A stretch of DNA of 64,000 bases from Azospirillum sp. OGB3 (GCF_014192915.1 NZ_JACHYN010000002.1:1-64000), one strand, 5' to 3'; counted from the stretch's first letter, positions 18,399-27,043 are shown. Made by a program: numbers and translations. Notes: generated from the letters alone by a model not told the origin.

Positions 18399-18866
18399 TC
18401 AGGCTCCGGTCGGGCCGCCCTGGCCGGAGCCATCGAGGGCCAGATGCAGCAAGGGGAACGGGCGGCCGCTGTCGTCCAGCGCGGAGCGCCCGACCTCCCG
18501 GAAGCCGAGACGCCGATAGAAGGCCCGTGCGGCGTTGTTCTGCTCGTTCACGTCGACCGTCAGTCCCGGCCCGCTGTCCAACGCGGAGGCGACCAGGGCG
18601 CGGCCGATCCCCCGGCCATGCCACGCCGGGTCGACGAACAGCGTGTCGATCTTGCGCCCGCTCATGCCCAGGAAACCGACCGGCCGGTCGTCACCGTCCA
18701 CCGCGACCAGCAGCACGGCCGCCGGAAGATACTGGTCGCGCACGAGGTCGGCGTAGAAGCCGATGTCCTCCTCTCCCAGGAAATCGTGCGTGCTGCGCAC
18801 CGCGGCGAGCCAGACGGCAAAGAGGGCCGGAGCGTCGTCGGGGCGGGAGGACCGGATCGGGATCAC
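18399..18866 (-). CDS. GNAT family N-acetyltransferase
   Basis: The protein has 155 residues. The start is a GTG at 18866 that overlaps the stop of the upstream gene in a GTGA arrangement, indicating translational coupling. The first strand reads VIPIRSSRPDDAPALFAVW. The acetyl-CoA pyrophosphate loop is WHGRGIGRALV, and the C-terminal motif is VNEQNNAARAFYRRLGFREVGRS. The target amine is unknown; the sequence resembles YjaB/PhnO-like enzymes. The coupling to an aspartate-semialdehyde dehydrogenase homologue is unusual and might point to a shared metabolite. Confidence 0.88.
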   Translation of the reverse strand: MIPIRSSRPDDAPALFAVWLAAVRSTHDFLGEEDIGFYADLVRDQYLPAAVLLVAVDGDDRPVGFLGMSGRKIDTLFVDPAWHGRGIGRALVASALDSGPGLTVDVNEQNNAARAFYRRLGFREVGRSALDDSGRPFPLLHLALDGSGQGGPTGA

Positions 18867-19882
18867 GCGTCGAGATACTCCTTCACCAGAAGCTCGGCGA
18901 TCTGCACGGCGTTGAGCGCGGCGCCCTTGCGCAGATTGTCGGTGGACGCCCAGAAGGACAGGCCGTTGTCCACCGTGTAGTCCTCGCGGACGCGGCTGAC
19001 GAAGACCGGGTCGTCGCCGGCCACCTCGACCGGGGTGATGTAGCCGTCGTTCTCCTGCTGGTCGATCACCTGCATGCCTGGGGTCTTGCGCAGGATCTGG
19101 CGGGCCTCCTCGGCGGTCAGCGGCTCCACGCACTCGATGGTGATGGCTGCGGAATGGCCGATGAAGACGGGAACACGGACGCAGGTCGCGCTCACCTTGA
19201 TCTTGGGATCGAGAACCTTCTTCGTCTCGACGTTCAGCGCCCATTCGTCCCGCGTCGCGCCGTCCTCCATGAAGGGGCCGACGTGGGGGATGACGTTGAA
19301 GGCGATCTGCTTGGAGAAGACGGACTTCTGCACCGGGTCGTTGACGTAGATGGCGCGGGTCTGGCCGAACAACTCGTCCATGCCCTCCTTGCCGGCGTCC
19401 GAGGCCGCCTGGTAGGTGGAGACGACGACGCGGCTGATCGTGGCCTGCTCGTGCAGGGGCTTCAGCGCCATGGCCAGCAGGATGGCCGTGCCGCCGGGGC
19501 TGGCGACGATGTTCTTCGTCGTGTAGCCGGCGAGCGCGTCGGCGTTGACCTCCGGGACCACCAGCGGGACGTCGGGGTCCATGCGGAACTGCGGGCTGAC
19601 GTCGATCACCACGGCGCCCGCCGCGGCGGCGCGCGGCGCGTGGGCCGCCGAGACCTTGGCGTCCGCGGCGAACAGCGCGATGTCCACGCCCTTGAAGTCG
19701 AAGCGGCCGACGTCCTCGACCTTCAGCACCGCGTCCTCGCCGAAGGACACCTCCTTGCCGACCGCGCTGTCGGCGGCCAGGGCGATCACCGCGTCGGCCG
19801 GGAACCGGCGGTCGGCGAGGGTGGCCAGCATTTCCCGTCCGACGTTGCCGGTGGCGCCGACGACCGCGACTGTGTAGCCCAT
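18863..19882 (-). CDS. asd: Aspartate-semialdehyde dehydrogenase homologue lacking the catalytic cysteine
   Basis: This 339-residue protein aligns along its length with Asd, which reduces aspartyl phosphate in lysine, methionine and threonine synthesis. It has the NADP loop GATGNVGREML (9-19), FRMDPDVPLVVPEVN, VVVSTYQAASDAG, IAFNVIPHVG, ATCVRVPVFIGHS and the C-terminal NLRKGAALNAVQIAELL. The nucleophile motif normally written NPNCST is replaced by SPGGTA at residues 128-133, with Gly131 where the cysteine should be. The NTSxFR motif also reads DVSPQFR. As written it should not form the acyl-enzyme, so it is either a paralogue with another role or an inactive regulator-like protein. Confidence 0.85.
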   Translation of the reverse strand: MGYTVAVVGATGNVGREMLATLADRRFPADAVIALAADSAVGKEVSFGEDAVLKVEDVGRFDFKGVDIALFAADAKVSAAHAPRAAAAGAVVIDVSPQFRMDPDVPLVVPEVNADALAGYTTKNIVASPGGTAILLAMALKPLHEQATISRVVVSTYQAASDAGKEGMDELFGQTRAIYVNDPVQKSVFSKQIAFNVIPHVGPFMEDGATRDEWALNVETKKVLDPKIKVSATCVRVPVFIGHSAAITIECVEPLTAEEARQILRKTPGMQVIDQQENDGYITPVEVAGDDPVFVSRVREDYTVDNGLSFWASTDNLRKGAALNAVQIAELLVKEYLDA

Positions 19883-20014
19883 GGCGGTTAATCCCTGTGG
19901 TATGCGGTGCGAAGAGGGCTTGAGGTATGCGGTTCCCAATGGAATTGCAACAGCGCCCGCGTTGTGACACCGTGTCCGCCCTATCACGAACGACCGCGAC
20001 CGGCACACCGGGGC

Positions 20015-20278
20015 ATGGCCACTCCGCTCGAAGACATCATCGCCAAAGCGATCAAGGACGCGGACAAGTCCTTCTTCAACGAGGACTACACCAAGCAGGC
20101 CCGCTCGGTGATGAACGCGCTGAAGAAGGCCGGTTACGAGGTCGCGCCGGTCCGACCGCCCGAGGGGCTGGTGGAGTGGGCCAAGGAGAACATCCCCTTC
20201 GGCCGGCTGCGTCCGGCGGAGCTGATTACCCAGATGTATTCGATGATGGTGGAGAATGTTCGCCGCTTCGACAAGTAA
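20015..20278 (+). CDS. Small conserved alphaproteobacterial protein
   Basis: The 87-residue protein starts at ATG 20015. It is basic and amphipathic, with blocks ATPLEDIIAKAIKDADKSFF, DYTKQARSVMNALKKAGYEVAPVRP, GLVEWAKENIPFGRLRP and ELITQMYSMMVENVRRFDK. It has no signal peptide or membrane helix. Codon bias is strong and the C-terminal helix ends cleanly, so it is real. I believe similar short proteins occur throughout Rhodospirillales, without known function. It is divergent from the Asd-like gene (133 bp apart). Confidence 0.8.
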   Translation: MATPLEDIIAKAIKDADKSFFNEDYTKQARSVMNALKKAGYEVAPVRPPEGLVEWAKENIPFGRLRPAELITQMYSMMVENVRRFDK

Positions 20279-20309
20279 TAGGCTGAACGGCAAAACCGCG
20301 TTTCGGCCC

Positions 20310-20320
20310 TGGTAATACCA
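20310..20320. promoter_or_regulatory. TGGTAATACCA box upstream of the sdh promoter
   Basis: The 11-bp sequence is identical to 4940-4950 and has the TGGTnnnACCA dyad of FadR-subfamily GntR regulators. It lies 74 bp before the sdh -35, so an activator or a looped repressor would suit better than promoter occlusion. Confidence 0.4.
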
Positions 20321-20393
20321 GCTGCAGCAAAGCCCGTTAGTTTTCAGGCACTTCCCGCGGTGCGCCATTTTGGCCACGGCCAAGTCCCTGCCG

Positions 20394-20422
20394 TTGACTC
20401 GTGTGCGGTAGAGGCGTAATTC
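20394..20422 (+). promoter_or_regulatory. sdhCDAB promoter
   Basis: TTGACT (20394-20399), a 17-bp spacer and TAATTC (20417-20422) give a near-consensus housekeeping promoter about 100 bp ahead of sdhC. No open frame intervenes. Confidence 0.6.
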
Positions 20423-20526
20423 AATCGCCAAACACAGCAGGGCTTAAAACTTTCGGTCTCGCATCACCCGCCGTCGCGGCAACAGCCCTCCTTGCCGCGA
20501 CCGGTCGCCGAACTGAGGACGACGCA

Positions 20527-20916
20527 ATGGCAAACGGCAGCGGTCGGCCGCTCTCTCCGCATCTGCAGGTCTACAAACTCCCCAGGACCGCGCTCCTGTC
20601 CATCACGCACCGCATCACGGGCGTTGGGCTGGCCGTGGGCACCCTTCTGCTCACTTGGTGGCTGGTCGCCGCCGCCACCAGCCCCGCCGCGTACGAGCGC
20701 GCGCAGCACTTCATCGGCTCCTTCTTCGGGCTGCTGCTGATGTTCGGCTGGTCGCTGGCGCTCTACTATCACCTGTGCAACGGCATCCGGCATCTGGTGT
20801 GGGACGCCGGCAAGGCGTTCGAGCTGAGCGAGGCCGACCGCGGCAACCAGATCGTCATCGGCGCGGCGGCCGTGCTGACCGTGCTGACCTGGATCATCGG
20901 CCTGGCCGTGTGGTGA
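20527..20916 (+). CDS. sdhC: Succinate dehydrogenase cytochrome b556 subunit
   Basis: This 129-residue membrane anchor of complex II has three membrane helices (about 28-50, 62-84 and 108-128). It starts at ATG 20527 (MANGSGRPLSPHLQVYKLP), the SdhC N-terminus. The quinone-site segment SITHRITGVGLA and the haem-ligand region YYHLCNGIRHLVWD are intact. It is the first gene of sdhCDAB, with 11 bp to sdhD. Confidence 0.96.
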   Translation: MANGSGRPLSPHLQVYKLPRTALLSITHRITGVGLAVGTLLLTWWLVAAATSPAAYERAQHFIGSFFGLLLMFGWSLALYYHLCNGIRHLVWDAGKAFELSEADRGNQIVIGAAAVLTVLTWIIGLAVW

Positions 20917-20927
20917 GGAGAGAAGAC

Positions 20928-21323
20928 ATGGCGTCCAACAGCAAGACCCTCCGCTCGCCGCTGCAGATCGCGCGCGGCCTGGGCTCCGCCAAGCACGGCA
21001 CCGAGCATTGGTGGCACCAGCGCGTGACCGCCATCGCCCTGGTCCCGCTGACCATCTGGTTCGTCTTCGGGGTGATCCGCCATCTGGGTGCCGACCATGC
21101 GGCCTTCGTCGCGTGGCTGCAGTCGCCCTTCTCGGCGCTGATGATGGTGCTGACCGCCGTGGTCACCTTCCACCACGCCCAGGCCGGGCTGCAGGTGGTG
21201 ATCGAGGACTACGTGCACAATGAGATGGCGAAGATCCTGAGCATCCTGGCCGTGAAAGCCCTGTGCTTCGTGCTGGGTGCCGCCTGCGTCATCGCCGTCC
21301 TCAAGATTTCGTTCGGAGCCTGA
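20928..21323 (+). CDS. sdhD: Succinate dehydrogenase membrane anchor subunit
   Basis: The protein has 131 residues and three membrane helices. It starts at ATG 20928 after a GAGGAGAGAA ribosome-binding site. Typical SdhD blocks are GSAKHGTEHWWHQRVTAIAL at the N-terminus, which is the quinone pocket side, and FHHAQAGLQVVIEDYVH, whose histidines include the haem ligand. With SdhC it anchors the SdhAB catalytic dimer and passes electrons to ubiquinone. Confidence 0.95.
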   Translation: MASNSKTLRSPLQIARGLGSAKHGTEHWWHQRVTAIALVPLTIWFVFGVIRHLGADHAAFVAWLQSPFSALMMVLTAVVTFHHAQAGLQVVIEDYVHNEMAKILSILAVKALCFVLGAACVIAVLKISFGA

Positions 21324-21329
21324 CGAGCC

Positions 21330-23111
21330 ATGGCCGCCTACGATATTATCGATCATTCCTATGACGTCGTCGTCGTCGGTGCCGGCGGTGCGGGCCTGCG
21401 CGCCACCTTCGGCATGGCCGAGAAGGGCCTGAAGACGGCGTGCATCACCAAGGTCTTCCCGACCCGCTCGCACACCGTGGCCGCCCAGGGCGGCATCTCG
21501 GCGGCGCTCGGCAACATGAGCGAGGACGACTGGCGCTTCCACATGTACGACACCGTCAAGGGGTCGGACTGGCTGGGCGACCAGGACGCCATCGAGTACA
21601 TGTGCCGCGAGGCCATTCCGGCGATCATCGAGCTGGAGCACTACGGCGTGCCCTTCTCGCGCACGCCGGAAGGCAAGATCTACCAGCGCGCCTTCGGCGG
21701 CATGACCGCCCATTACGGCAAGCAGCAGGCCTACCGCACCTGCGCCGCCGCCGACCGCACCGGCCACGCCATCCTGCACACCCTCTACCAGCAGTCGCTG
21801 AAGCACGAGGCGGAGTTCTTCGTCGAGTATTTCGCGCTGGACCTCATCATGGAGGACGGCGTCTGCAAGGGCGTGGTGGCCTGGAACCTCGACGACGGCA
21901 CCATCCACCGCTTCCGCGCCCAGCTCGTCGTTCTGGCGACGGGCGGCTACGGCCGCGCCTACTTCTCCGCCACCTCGGCCCACACCTGCACGGGGGACGG
22001 CGGCGGCATGGTGCTGCGCGCCGGCCTGCCGCTGCAGGACATGGAGTTCGTGCAGTTCCACCCGACCGGCATCTACGGCTCCGGCTGCCTCATCACCGAG
22101 GGCGTGCGCGGCGAGGGCGGCTACCTCACCAACTCCAACGGCGAGCGCTTCATGGAGCGTTACGCGCCGTCGGCCAAGGACCTCGCCTCGCGCGACGTGG
22201 TGTCCCGCTCGATGACCATTGAGATCCGCGAAGGCCGCGGCGTCGGTGAGCACAAGGACCACATCCACCTGCACCTGGAGCATCTCCCGCCGGAGATCAT
22301 CCACCAGCGCCTGCCCGGCATCGCCGAGACGGCCAAGATCTTCGCCGGCGTCGACGTCACCAAGGAGCCGATCCCGGTTCTACCGACGGTGCACTACAAC
22401 ATGGGCGGCATCCCCACCAACTTCCGGTGCGAGGTCGTCAACCCGACCGCCGAGGACCCGGATCGTGTGGTGCCCGGCCTGATGGCCATCGGCGAGGCGG
22501 CCTGCGTGTCGGTGCACGGCGCGAACCGCCTGGGTTCCAACTCGCTGCTCGACCTCGTGGTGTTCGGCCGTTCGGCGGCCATCCGCGCCGCCGAGATCGT
22601 CGAGAAGGGCAAGTCGGTGTCGTCGTCCGCCGCCGCGACCGACGTCGCCCTGGAGCGCTTCGACCGCATCCGCAACGCCAAGGGCTCCATCAAGTCGTCG
22701 GAGCTTCGCCTGGAAATGCAGCGGACCATGCAGAACAACTGCGCGGTCTTCCGCACCGGCGAGGTGCTGGAGGAGGGCGTCAAGCTCATCGACCAGACCT
22801 TCGCGAAGAAGAGCGACATGGCGATCAGCGACCGCTCGCTGGTCTGGAACTCCGACCTCGTCGAAGCCATCGAGCTGGACAACCTGCTGTACCAGGCGGT
22901 CGCCACGCTCCACTCGGCGAAGAACCGGCCGGAAAGCCGCGGCGCCCACGCCCGCGAGGACTATCCGGACCGCGACGACGAGAACTGGATGAAGCACACC
23001 GTCATCGAGGTGTCGGACAAGGGCGAGACGAAGATCGGGTACCGCCCGGTCCATCTCTACACCCTGACCGACGAGGTCCAGGTGTTCCCGCCCAAGGCCC
23101 GCGTCTACTAA
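21330..23111 (+). CDS. sdhA: Succinate dehydrogenase flavoprotein subunit
   Basis: This 593-residue protein oxidises succinate to fumarate. The FAD dinucleotide motif [20 protein letters not shown] starts at residue 14, and His48 in [11 protein letters not shown] is the covalent FAD attachment site. The substrate and catalytic region has [21 protein letters not shown], with the proton-shuttle Arg, and [18 protein letters not shown] near the C-terminal FAD contact. The length matches alphaproteobacterial SdhA. It follows sdhD after 6 bp. Confidence 0.98.
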   Translation: MAAYDIIDHSYDVVVVGAGGAGLRATFGMAEKGLKTACITKVFPTRSHTVAAQGGISAALGNMSEDDWRFHMYDTVKGSDWLGDQDAIEYMCREAIPAIIELEHYGVPFSRTPEGKIYQRAFGGMTAHYGKQQAYRTCAAADRTGHAILHTLYQQSLKHEAEFFVEYFALDLIMEDGVCKGVVAWNLDDGTIHRFRAQLVVLATGGYGRAYFSATSAHTCTGDGGGMVLRAGLPLQDMEFVQFHPTGIYGSGCLITEGVRGEGGYLTNSNGERFMERYAPSAKDLASRDVVSRSMTIEIREGRGVGEHKDHIHLHLEHLPPEIIHQRLPGIAETAKIFAGVDVTKEPIPVLPTVHYNMGGIPTNFRCEVVNPTAEDPDRVVPGLMAIGEAACVSVHGANRLGSNSLLDLVVFGRSAAIRAAEIVEKGKSVSSSAAATDVALERFDRIRNAKGSIKSSELRLEMQRTMQNNCAVFRTGEVLEEGVKLIDQTFAKKSDMAISDRSLVWNSDLVEAIELDNLLYQAVATLHSAKNRPESRGAHAREDYPDRDDENWMKHTVIEVSDKGETKIGYRPVHLYTLTDEVQVFPPKARVY

Positions 23112-23141
23112 GGCGGCAAGAGCAAGGCAAGGATACGAACC

Positions 23142-23918
23142 ATGGTCGAATTCAACCTGCCCGCCAATTCGAAGGTCGGCGTCGGCAAGACCATCAACGC
23201 CGCCAGCGGCGCCAAGCGGGCGAAGACCTTCAAGATCTACCGCTGGTCGCCGGATGACGGACAGAACCCGCGGGTCGACACCTACGTCGTCGACCTCGAC
23301 AAGTTCGGCCCGATGATCCTGGACGCGATCATCTACATCAAGAACAACATCGACTCGACCCTGACCTTCCGGCGCTCCTGCCGCGAGGGTATCTGCGGGT
23401 CCTGCGCGATGAACATCGACGGCACCAACACGCTGGCCTGCCTGAAGGCCATCGAAGAGGTGAAGGGCGACGTCAAGATCTACCCGCTGCCGCACATGCC
23501 GGTGGTCAAGGATCTTGTCCCCGACCTGAAGCACATCTACGCCCAGCTCGCCTCGATCAAGCCGTGGCTGCAGTCTCAGTCGCCGGCCCCGAGCCGCGAG
23601 CGCCTGCAGTCGCCGGAGGACCGCGCCAAGCTGGACGGCCTCTACGAGTGCATCCTGTGCTTCTGCTGCTCGACCTCCTGCCCCAGCTACTGGTGGAACG
23701 GCGACCGCTACCTCGGCCCGTCGATCCTGCTCCAGGCTTACCGCTGGATCGTCGACAGCCGCGACGAGATGACGGGCGAGCGCCTCGACAACCTCGAGGA
23801 CCCGTTCCGCCTCTACCGCTGCCACACCATCATGAACTGCACCAAGGCGTGCCCGAAGGGCCTCAACCCGGCCAAGGCCATCGCCGAGATCAAGAAGCTG
23901 ATGGTTCAGCGCCGCTGA
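23142..23918 (+). CDS. sdhB: Succinate dehydrogenase iron-sulfur subunit
   Basis: This 258-residue electron-transfer subunit of complex II has an N-terminal 2Fe-2S ferredoxin domain with cysteines in [16 protein letters not shown] and NTLACL. The C-terminal domain carries the 4Fe-4S and 3Fe-4S clusters in [17 protein letters not shown] and [17 protein letters not shown]. It is the last gene of the operon, with a terminator 30 bp downstream. An AGGATACGAACC stretch in front of ATG 23142 provides the ribosome-binding site. Confidence 0.98.
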   Translation: MVEFNLPANSKVGVGKTINAASGAKRAKTFKIYRWSPDDGQNPRVDTYVVDLDKFGPMILDAIIYIKNNIDSTLTFRRSCREGICGSCAMNIDGTNTLACLKAIEEVKGDVKIYPLPHMPVVKDLVPDLKHIYAQLASIKPWLQSQSPAPSRERLQSPEDRAKLDGLYECILCFCCSTSCPSYWWNGDRYLGPSILLQAYRWIVDSRDEMTGERLDNLEDPFRLYRCHTIMNCTKACPKGLNPAKAIAEIKKLMVQRR

Positions 23919-23947
23919 TCCGTCCGTTTCGGTTCACCGATGAAGAA

Positions 23948-23980
23948 CGGGGCGCCTCCGCAAGGGGGCGCCCCGTTTTC
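23948..23980 (+). terminator. Intrinsic terminator of sdhCDAB
   Basis: CGGGGCGCC (23948-23956) pairs with GGCGCCCCG (23967-23975), followed by TTTTCTTT. Confidence 0.9.
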
Positions 23981-24002
23981 TTTGGCCGTTCGGCGTTCCG
24001 GC

Positions 24003-24206
24003 TTACGCGAAGTCGGGATCGGTGGGCCGGGACGGCGGCAGGTCGTCGTTGGGCAGAGGGAAGGGCATGTCCTCCTGCGGGCCGGGGGTCGGCAGGTCCG
24101 GGTTGTCGGTCAGGGGCCCCGGGGTGGGAACGTCCTGGCCCGGCGGCGGGAAGGGCGGGGCCGCGCGCAGCGGCTGCGGAAAGGCGCTCGAATAGGTCCA
24201 GCCCAT
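24003..24206 (-). CDS. Short proline-rich protein
   Basis: This 67-residue frame begins at ATG 24206 with a GGGAGCG ribosome-binding site about 10 nt upstream. It is very rich in Pro and Asp (FPPPGQDVPTPGPLTDN, DLPTPGPQEDMPFPLPNDD) and has no hydrophobic core, so it should be disordered. It converges on sdhB beyond the operon terminator. Coding potential rests on codon bias and the ribosome-binding site, and its function is unknown. Confidence 0.55.
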   Translation of the reverse strand: MGWTYSSAFPQPLRAAPPFPPPGQDVPTPGPLTDNPDLPTPGPQEDMPFPLPNDDLPPSRPTDPDFA

Positions 24207-24359
24207 GGGTCGGTCGCTCCCGATGTGATGAGGGTGTCCTGCATCAACCGTGTGGCTGGCCCGTCTGCGCAGGTTGACCGGCGGCGATGAGGGGGTATGC
24301 TTTTCGAGGGAGCGAACCATCCGGATAGAACCAACCCGAAGCCAAAAAGGGAGAAGATC

Positions 24360-25208
24360 ATGGGCAGCACGGCCGGTCAGGCGTTGAGCTACATCCAGGG
24401 CGAATGGATCGCGGGCAACCCCGCCATCGTCGGCCCGATGACTCACGCGCTCTGGCTGTCTTCGGTCGTTTTCGACGGCGCCCGCGCCTTTCAGGGCGTG
24501 GCCCCGGATCTCGACCGCCACTGCGCCCGTGTCGTGCGCTCCGCCCAGGTGATGGGTCTTGCCCCCATGCTGACCGCCGGGGAGATCGAGGAGCTGTGCT
24601 GGGACGGCATCCGCCGCTTTCCCAAGGAGGCCGAGCTGTACATCCGGCCCATGTTCTATGCGGAGGAGGGCTTCGTCGCGCCCGACGCCGAGAGCACGCG
24701 CTTCGTCCTGTCGGTCTACGAGGCGCCCCTGCCCAGTGTCGCCGGCTTTACCGCCTGCCTGTCCAGCCGCCGCCGCCCGGTGCCGGACATGGCGCCGACC
24801 GAGGCCAAGGCCGCTTGCCTCTACCCCAACGCCGGGCTGGCCTTGAAGGAGGCGCGGGAGCGGGGTTTCGACAACGCCATCATGCTCGACCCCATCGGCA
24901 GCGTGGCGGAGTTCGCGACGGCCAACCTGTTCATTGCCAAGGACGGGGTGGTGCGCACGCCGGTGCACAACGGCACTTTCCTCAACGGCATCACCCGCCA
25001 GCGCGTGATCGCCCTGTTGCGCGACGACGGCGTGGCGGTGGAGGAGGCCACCCTGAGCGCCCGCGACGTGCTGGAGGCGGACGAGGTGTTCTCGACCGGC
25101 AACTACGCGAAGGTGGTGCCGGTCACCCGTGTCGAGGACCGCCCACTGCACCCCGGCCCCTTGGCCGCGCGGGCGCGGGGGCTTTATTGGGAATTCGCCT
25201 TCCGCTGA
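24360..25208 (+). CDS. Class IV (branched-chain type) aminotransferase
   Basis: The protein has 282 residues starting at ATG 24360, just after AAAGGGAGAAGATC. It belongs to the fold type IV PLP aminotransferases. The substrate loop is GARAFQGVAPDLDRHCARV, and the PLP-binding lysine is in PTEAKAACLYPNAG. FDNAIMLDPIGSVAEFATANLF and GTFLNGITRQRVIALLRDDG, which holds the phosphate-binding loop, follow. It is a little shorter than E. coli IlvE. It could act on branched-chain amino acids or be a 4-amino-4-deoxychorismate lyase or D-amino-acid type enzyme. The GARAFQG loop favours the branched-chain group. Confidence 0.88.
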   Translation: MGSTAGQALSYIQGEWIAGNPAIVGPMTHALWLSSVVFDGARAFQGVAPDLDRHCARVVRSAQVMGLAPMLTAGEIEELCWDGIRRFPKEAELYIRPMFYAEEGFVAPDAESTRFVLSVYEAPLPSVAGFTACLSSRRRPVPDMAPTEAKAACLYPNAGLALKEARERGFDNAIMLDPIGSVAEFATANLFIAKDGVVRTPVHNGTFLNGITRQRVIALLRDDGVAVEEATLSARDVLEADEVFSTGNYAKVVPVTRVEDRPLHPGPLAARARGLYWEFAFR

Positions 25209-25345
25209 CCCCCGTCGGCTGACCCTGGATGCCAGCCTTCGGGCGGTATGCGGCTCGAAAGCCGGCTTGTTGGGCGGTGCCGTCCGCGGCATGATTTCCC
25301 CGCAACGGTGAATCGGTCCATCGAAGGAATCCGTGGAGGAAGGGC

Positions 25346-25924
25346 ATGCAATTCCGCGAACGGCGCCGCGTGATCCAGGTGATCCGAACCGTCTACGATC
25401 CGAACCTGAAGCGTGGGCGGTCTGAACTGGTCGGGAAGATCGACAAGGCCGCTCCCGTGGTCACCGACAAGCTGCAGAAGAGCTGCACGCCGGAGGAACT
25501 GTCGGAAGTCCTCAGCTATCTGGACGACCGTCACAACCGGCTGCGCAACGAGGCGGTGCGCGCCGGGGCGGAAACCCTGCCGGCCCAGATGCGGGAGGCG
25601 GCGGAGTATTTCCGCACCCACCGCGACGGCGACGCGCGGGCCTTCGCCACGGACATCCGCTTGGCGTGGGAGGAGTTGAAAACGGCGTTGCGCGGCTCCG
25701 GCTTTTCAAAGAACAAGCTGTTGAAGAAGGCCGCGGAGCGGACCGAGGCGCCGCCGGTCGCTGTACAGGTCACTGCGGAGGAGGTGGCCGAACCGGCGGA
25801 GGTTCCGCCCGCCGGGGCGCCGGTTCGCAAGCCGCGCGCAAGGAGTGCGAAGACCGCCCGTGTCGTTGCCCTGAACACAAAGGTTTCCAAGGCGGACGAG
25901 TTCGGCGCTCCTCCGGGCGCGTGA
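25346..25924 (+). CDS. Hypothetical protein with basic Ala/Pro-rich tail
   Basis: This 192-residue protein starts at ATG 25346 after GGAGGAAGGGC, a strong ribosome-binding site. The N-terminal 110 residues are helical (MQFRERRRVIQVIRTVYDPN, TPEELSEVLSYLDDRHNRLRNEA, FATDIRLAWEELKTALRG). The C-terminal 75 are low-complexity with a lysine/arginine cluster (VRKPRARSAKTARVV) that might bind nucleic acid. The family is not recognised. Confidence 0.7.
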   Translation: MQFRERRRVIQVIRTVYDPNLKRGRSELVGKIDKAAPVVTDKLQKSCTPEELSEVLSYLDDRHNRLRNEAVRAGAETLPAQMREAAEYFRTHRDGDARAFATDIRLAWEELKTALRGSGFSKNKLLKKAAERTEAPPVAVQVTAEEVAEPAEVPPAGAPVRKPRARSAKTARVVALNTKVSKADEFGAPPGA

Positions 25925-25937
25925 AAGCGGCCCCATC

Positions 25938-26279
25938 TCAAGCCCCCGCAAGAAACAGGAGGCTGGCGGCGTAGCGGTGGTGGGCCAAAGCGGCGGTGAG
26001 GCGGGACAGCCACGCGTCGCCAGCGGTCCGGTCGGCGGGCAGCGTACGGCGGCGCCGCGCCGCGCCTTGCCGGGCCTCGGCGGCCAAGCGGCCGTGCAGG
26101 CGAAGCGCCGCGGCGCGGGCCAAGGTGGCGTGCCGGTCCGCCCCGTCGAGAAGCGCCGTCCGAAGCACGCCGCGGGGCGGGGCGTCGTCGTGACGGCGTT
26201 CAAGATCATCCAAACGATGTGAAACGAGGGACAGCGGAGCGGGGAGTGGACGCGGCGGCGCCCCGGTGGATCCGGTCAT
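25938..26279 (-). CDS. Hypothetical helical protein downstream of the S24 regulator
   Basis: The 113-residue frame from ATG 26279 has strong G/C third positions along nearly its whole length, so I accept it as coding. It is Arg/Ala/Leu-rich and helical (VSHRLDDLERRHDDAPPRG, LAHHRYAASLLFLAGA). The start is weak because AAGG lies directly next to the ATG. It is on the same strand as the S24 regulator, 74 bp downstream of it, with a palindrome between the two genes. No family is recognised. Confidence 0.55.
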   Translation of the reverse strand: MTGSTGAPPRPLPAPLSLVSHRLDDLERRHDDAPPRGVLRTALLDGADRHATLARAAALRLHGRLAAEARQGAARRRRTLPADRTAGDAWLSRLTAALAHHRYAASLLFLAGA

Positions 26280-26313
26280 CCTTGGACGGTAAGCCTTTTG
26301 ATGACCGATGTAA

Positions 26314-26327
26314 AGGATAAATATCCT
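26314..26327. promoter_or_regulatory. AGGATA-AA-TATCCT palindrome
   Basis: A 6-bp dyad with a 2-bp centre lies in an AT-rich stretch between the S24 regulator stop and the small gene downstream. A CCTAGGA sequence at its right side recurs at 27020-27026 upstream of the regulator. It is a possible repressor operator. Confidence 0.4.
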
Positions 26328-26353
26328 AGGACAGAGTGCCGCAGGGCTGACGC

Positions 26354-26986
26354 TTACTGGCTCGCCCAGACGATGCGGGCCATCCAGGCCACCTCCGCGC
26401 GCGGGATGCTGCGGTCCGGGTGGGCGCGGTTGATGGAGATCAACTCGATCTTGGTGGCGGTTTCGCGAAGAAGCTGCTTCGCCATCACCTCGCCACCCTT
26501 GGTGCGGACGACCACGCGGTCGTTGCGCCGGATCTGCGCGGCGGGCGAGACGATGATGGTGTCGCCGTCGCGGTAGACAGGGTCCATGCTGTCCCCCGCG
26601 ATTTCCAGGGCATAGGCGTGCGGGTCGCCAATGCTGGGGAACAGAAGCTCGTCCCAGCCGACGCCCGAAGGAAATCCGGCATCATCGAAGAAGCCCGCGT
26701 TGCCCGCCTGCGCATAGCCGATGACCGGCACCCGCTGGAGCGAGCCGGCGCCGGCGGCATCGCCGACGAGGCTGACGAACTCCGACAGCGACGCGCCGGT
26801 TGCCTCCAGAACCTTGGACACGCTCTCCGTCGAAGGCCAGCGGAGTTTGCCGTCGCCGGTGGTCCGCTTGCTCTTGTTGAAGGTCGTCGGGTCCAGCCCC
26901 GCGCGCCGCGCGAGTCCGGAGGCCGACAGCCCGTGCTGGGCCGCGAGGCGGTCAATCGCCCGCCAAATGTCCGCATGTTTGAGCAT
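26354..26986 (-). CDS. S24 family (LexA/CI-like) self-cleaving repressor
   Basis: The protein has 210 residues. An N-terminal HTH (LAAQHGLSASGLARRAGLDPTTFNKSKR) is followed by a linker and a C-terminal LexA-type peptidase. The serine nucleophile is in EIAGDSMDPVYRDGD and the general-base lysine in GGEVMAKQLL. FDDAGFPSG in front may hold the cleavage region. Such proteins repress prophage or stress genes and cleave themselves with RecA. The ATG at 26986 has no Shine-Dalgarno sequence (CCTCCC instead), as in leaderless CI mRNAs. It faces the phage-like cluster divergently, which makes it the likely controller of that cluster. Confidence 0.85.
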   Translation of the reverse strand: MLKHADIWRAIDRLAAQHGLSASGLARRAGLDPTTFNKSKRTTGDGKLRWPSTESVSKVLEATGASLSEFVSLVGDAAGAGSLQRVPVIGYAQAGNAGFFDDAGFPSGVGWDELLFPSIGDPHAYALEIAGDSMDPVYRDGDTIIVSPAAQIRRNDRVVVRTKGGEVMAKQLLRETATKIELISINRAHPDRSIPRAEVAWMARIVWASQ

Positions 26987-27043
26987 GGGAGGATAATCAC
27001 ATAAACCGACCAGCCCGTCCCTAGGAACCTATTCATATTTTCC

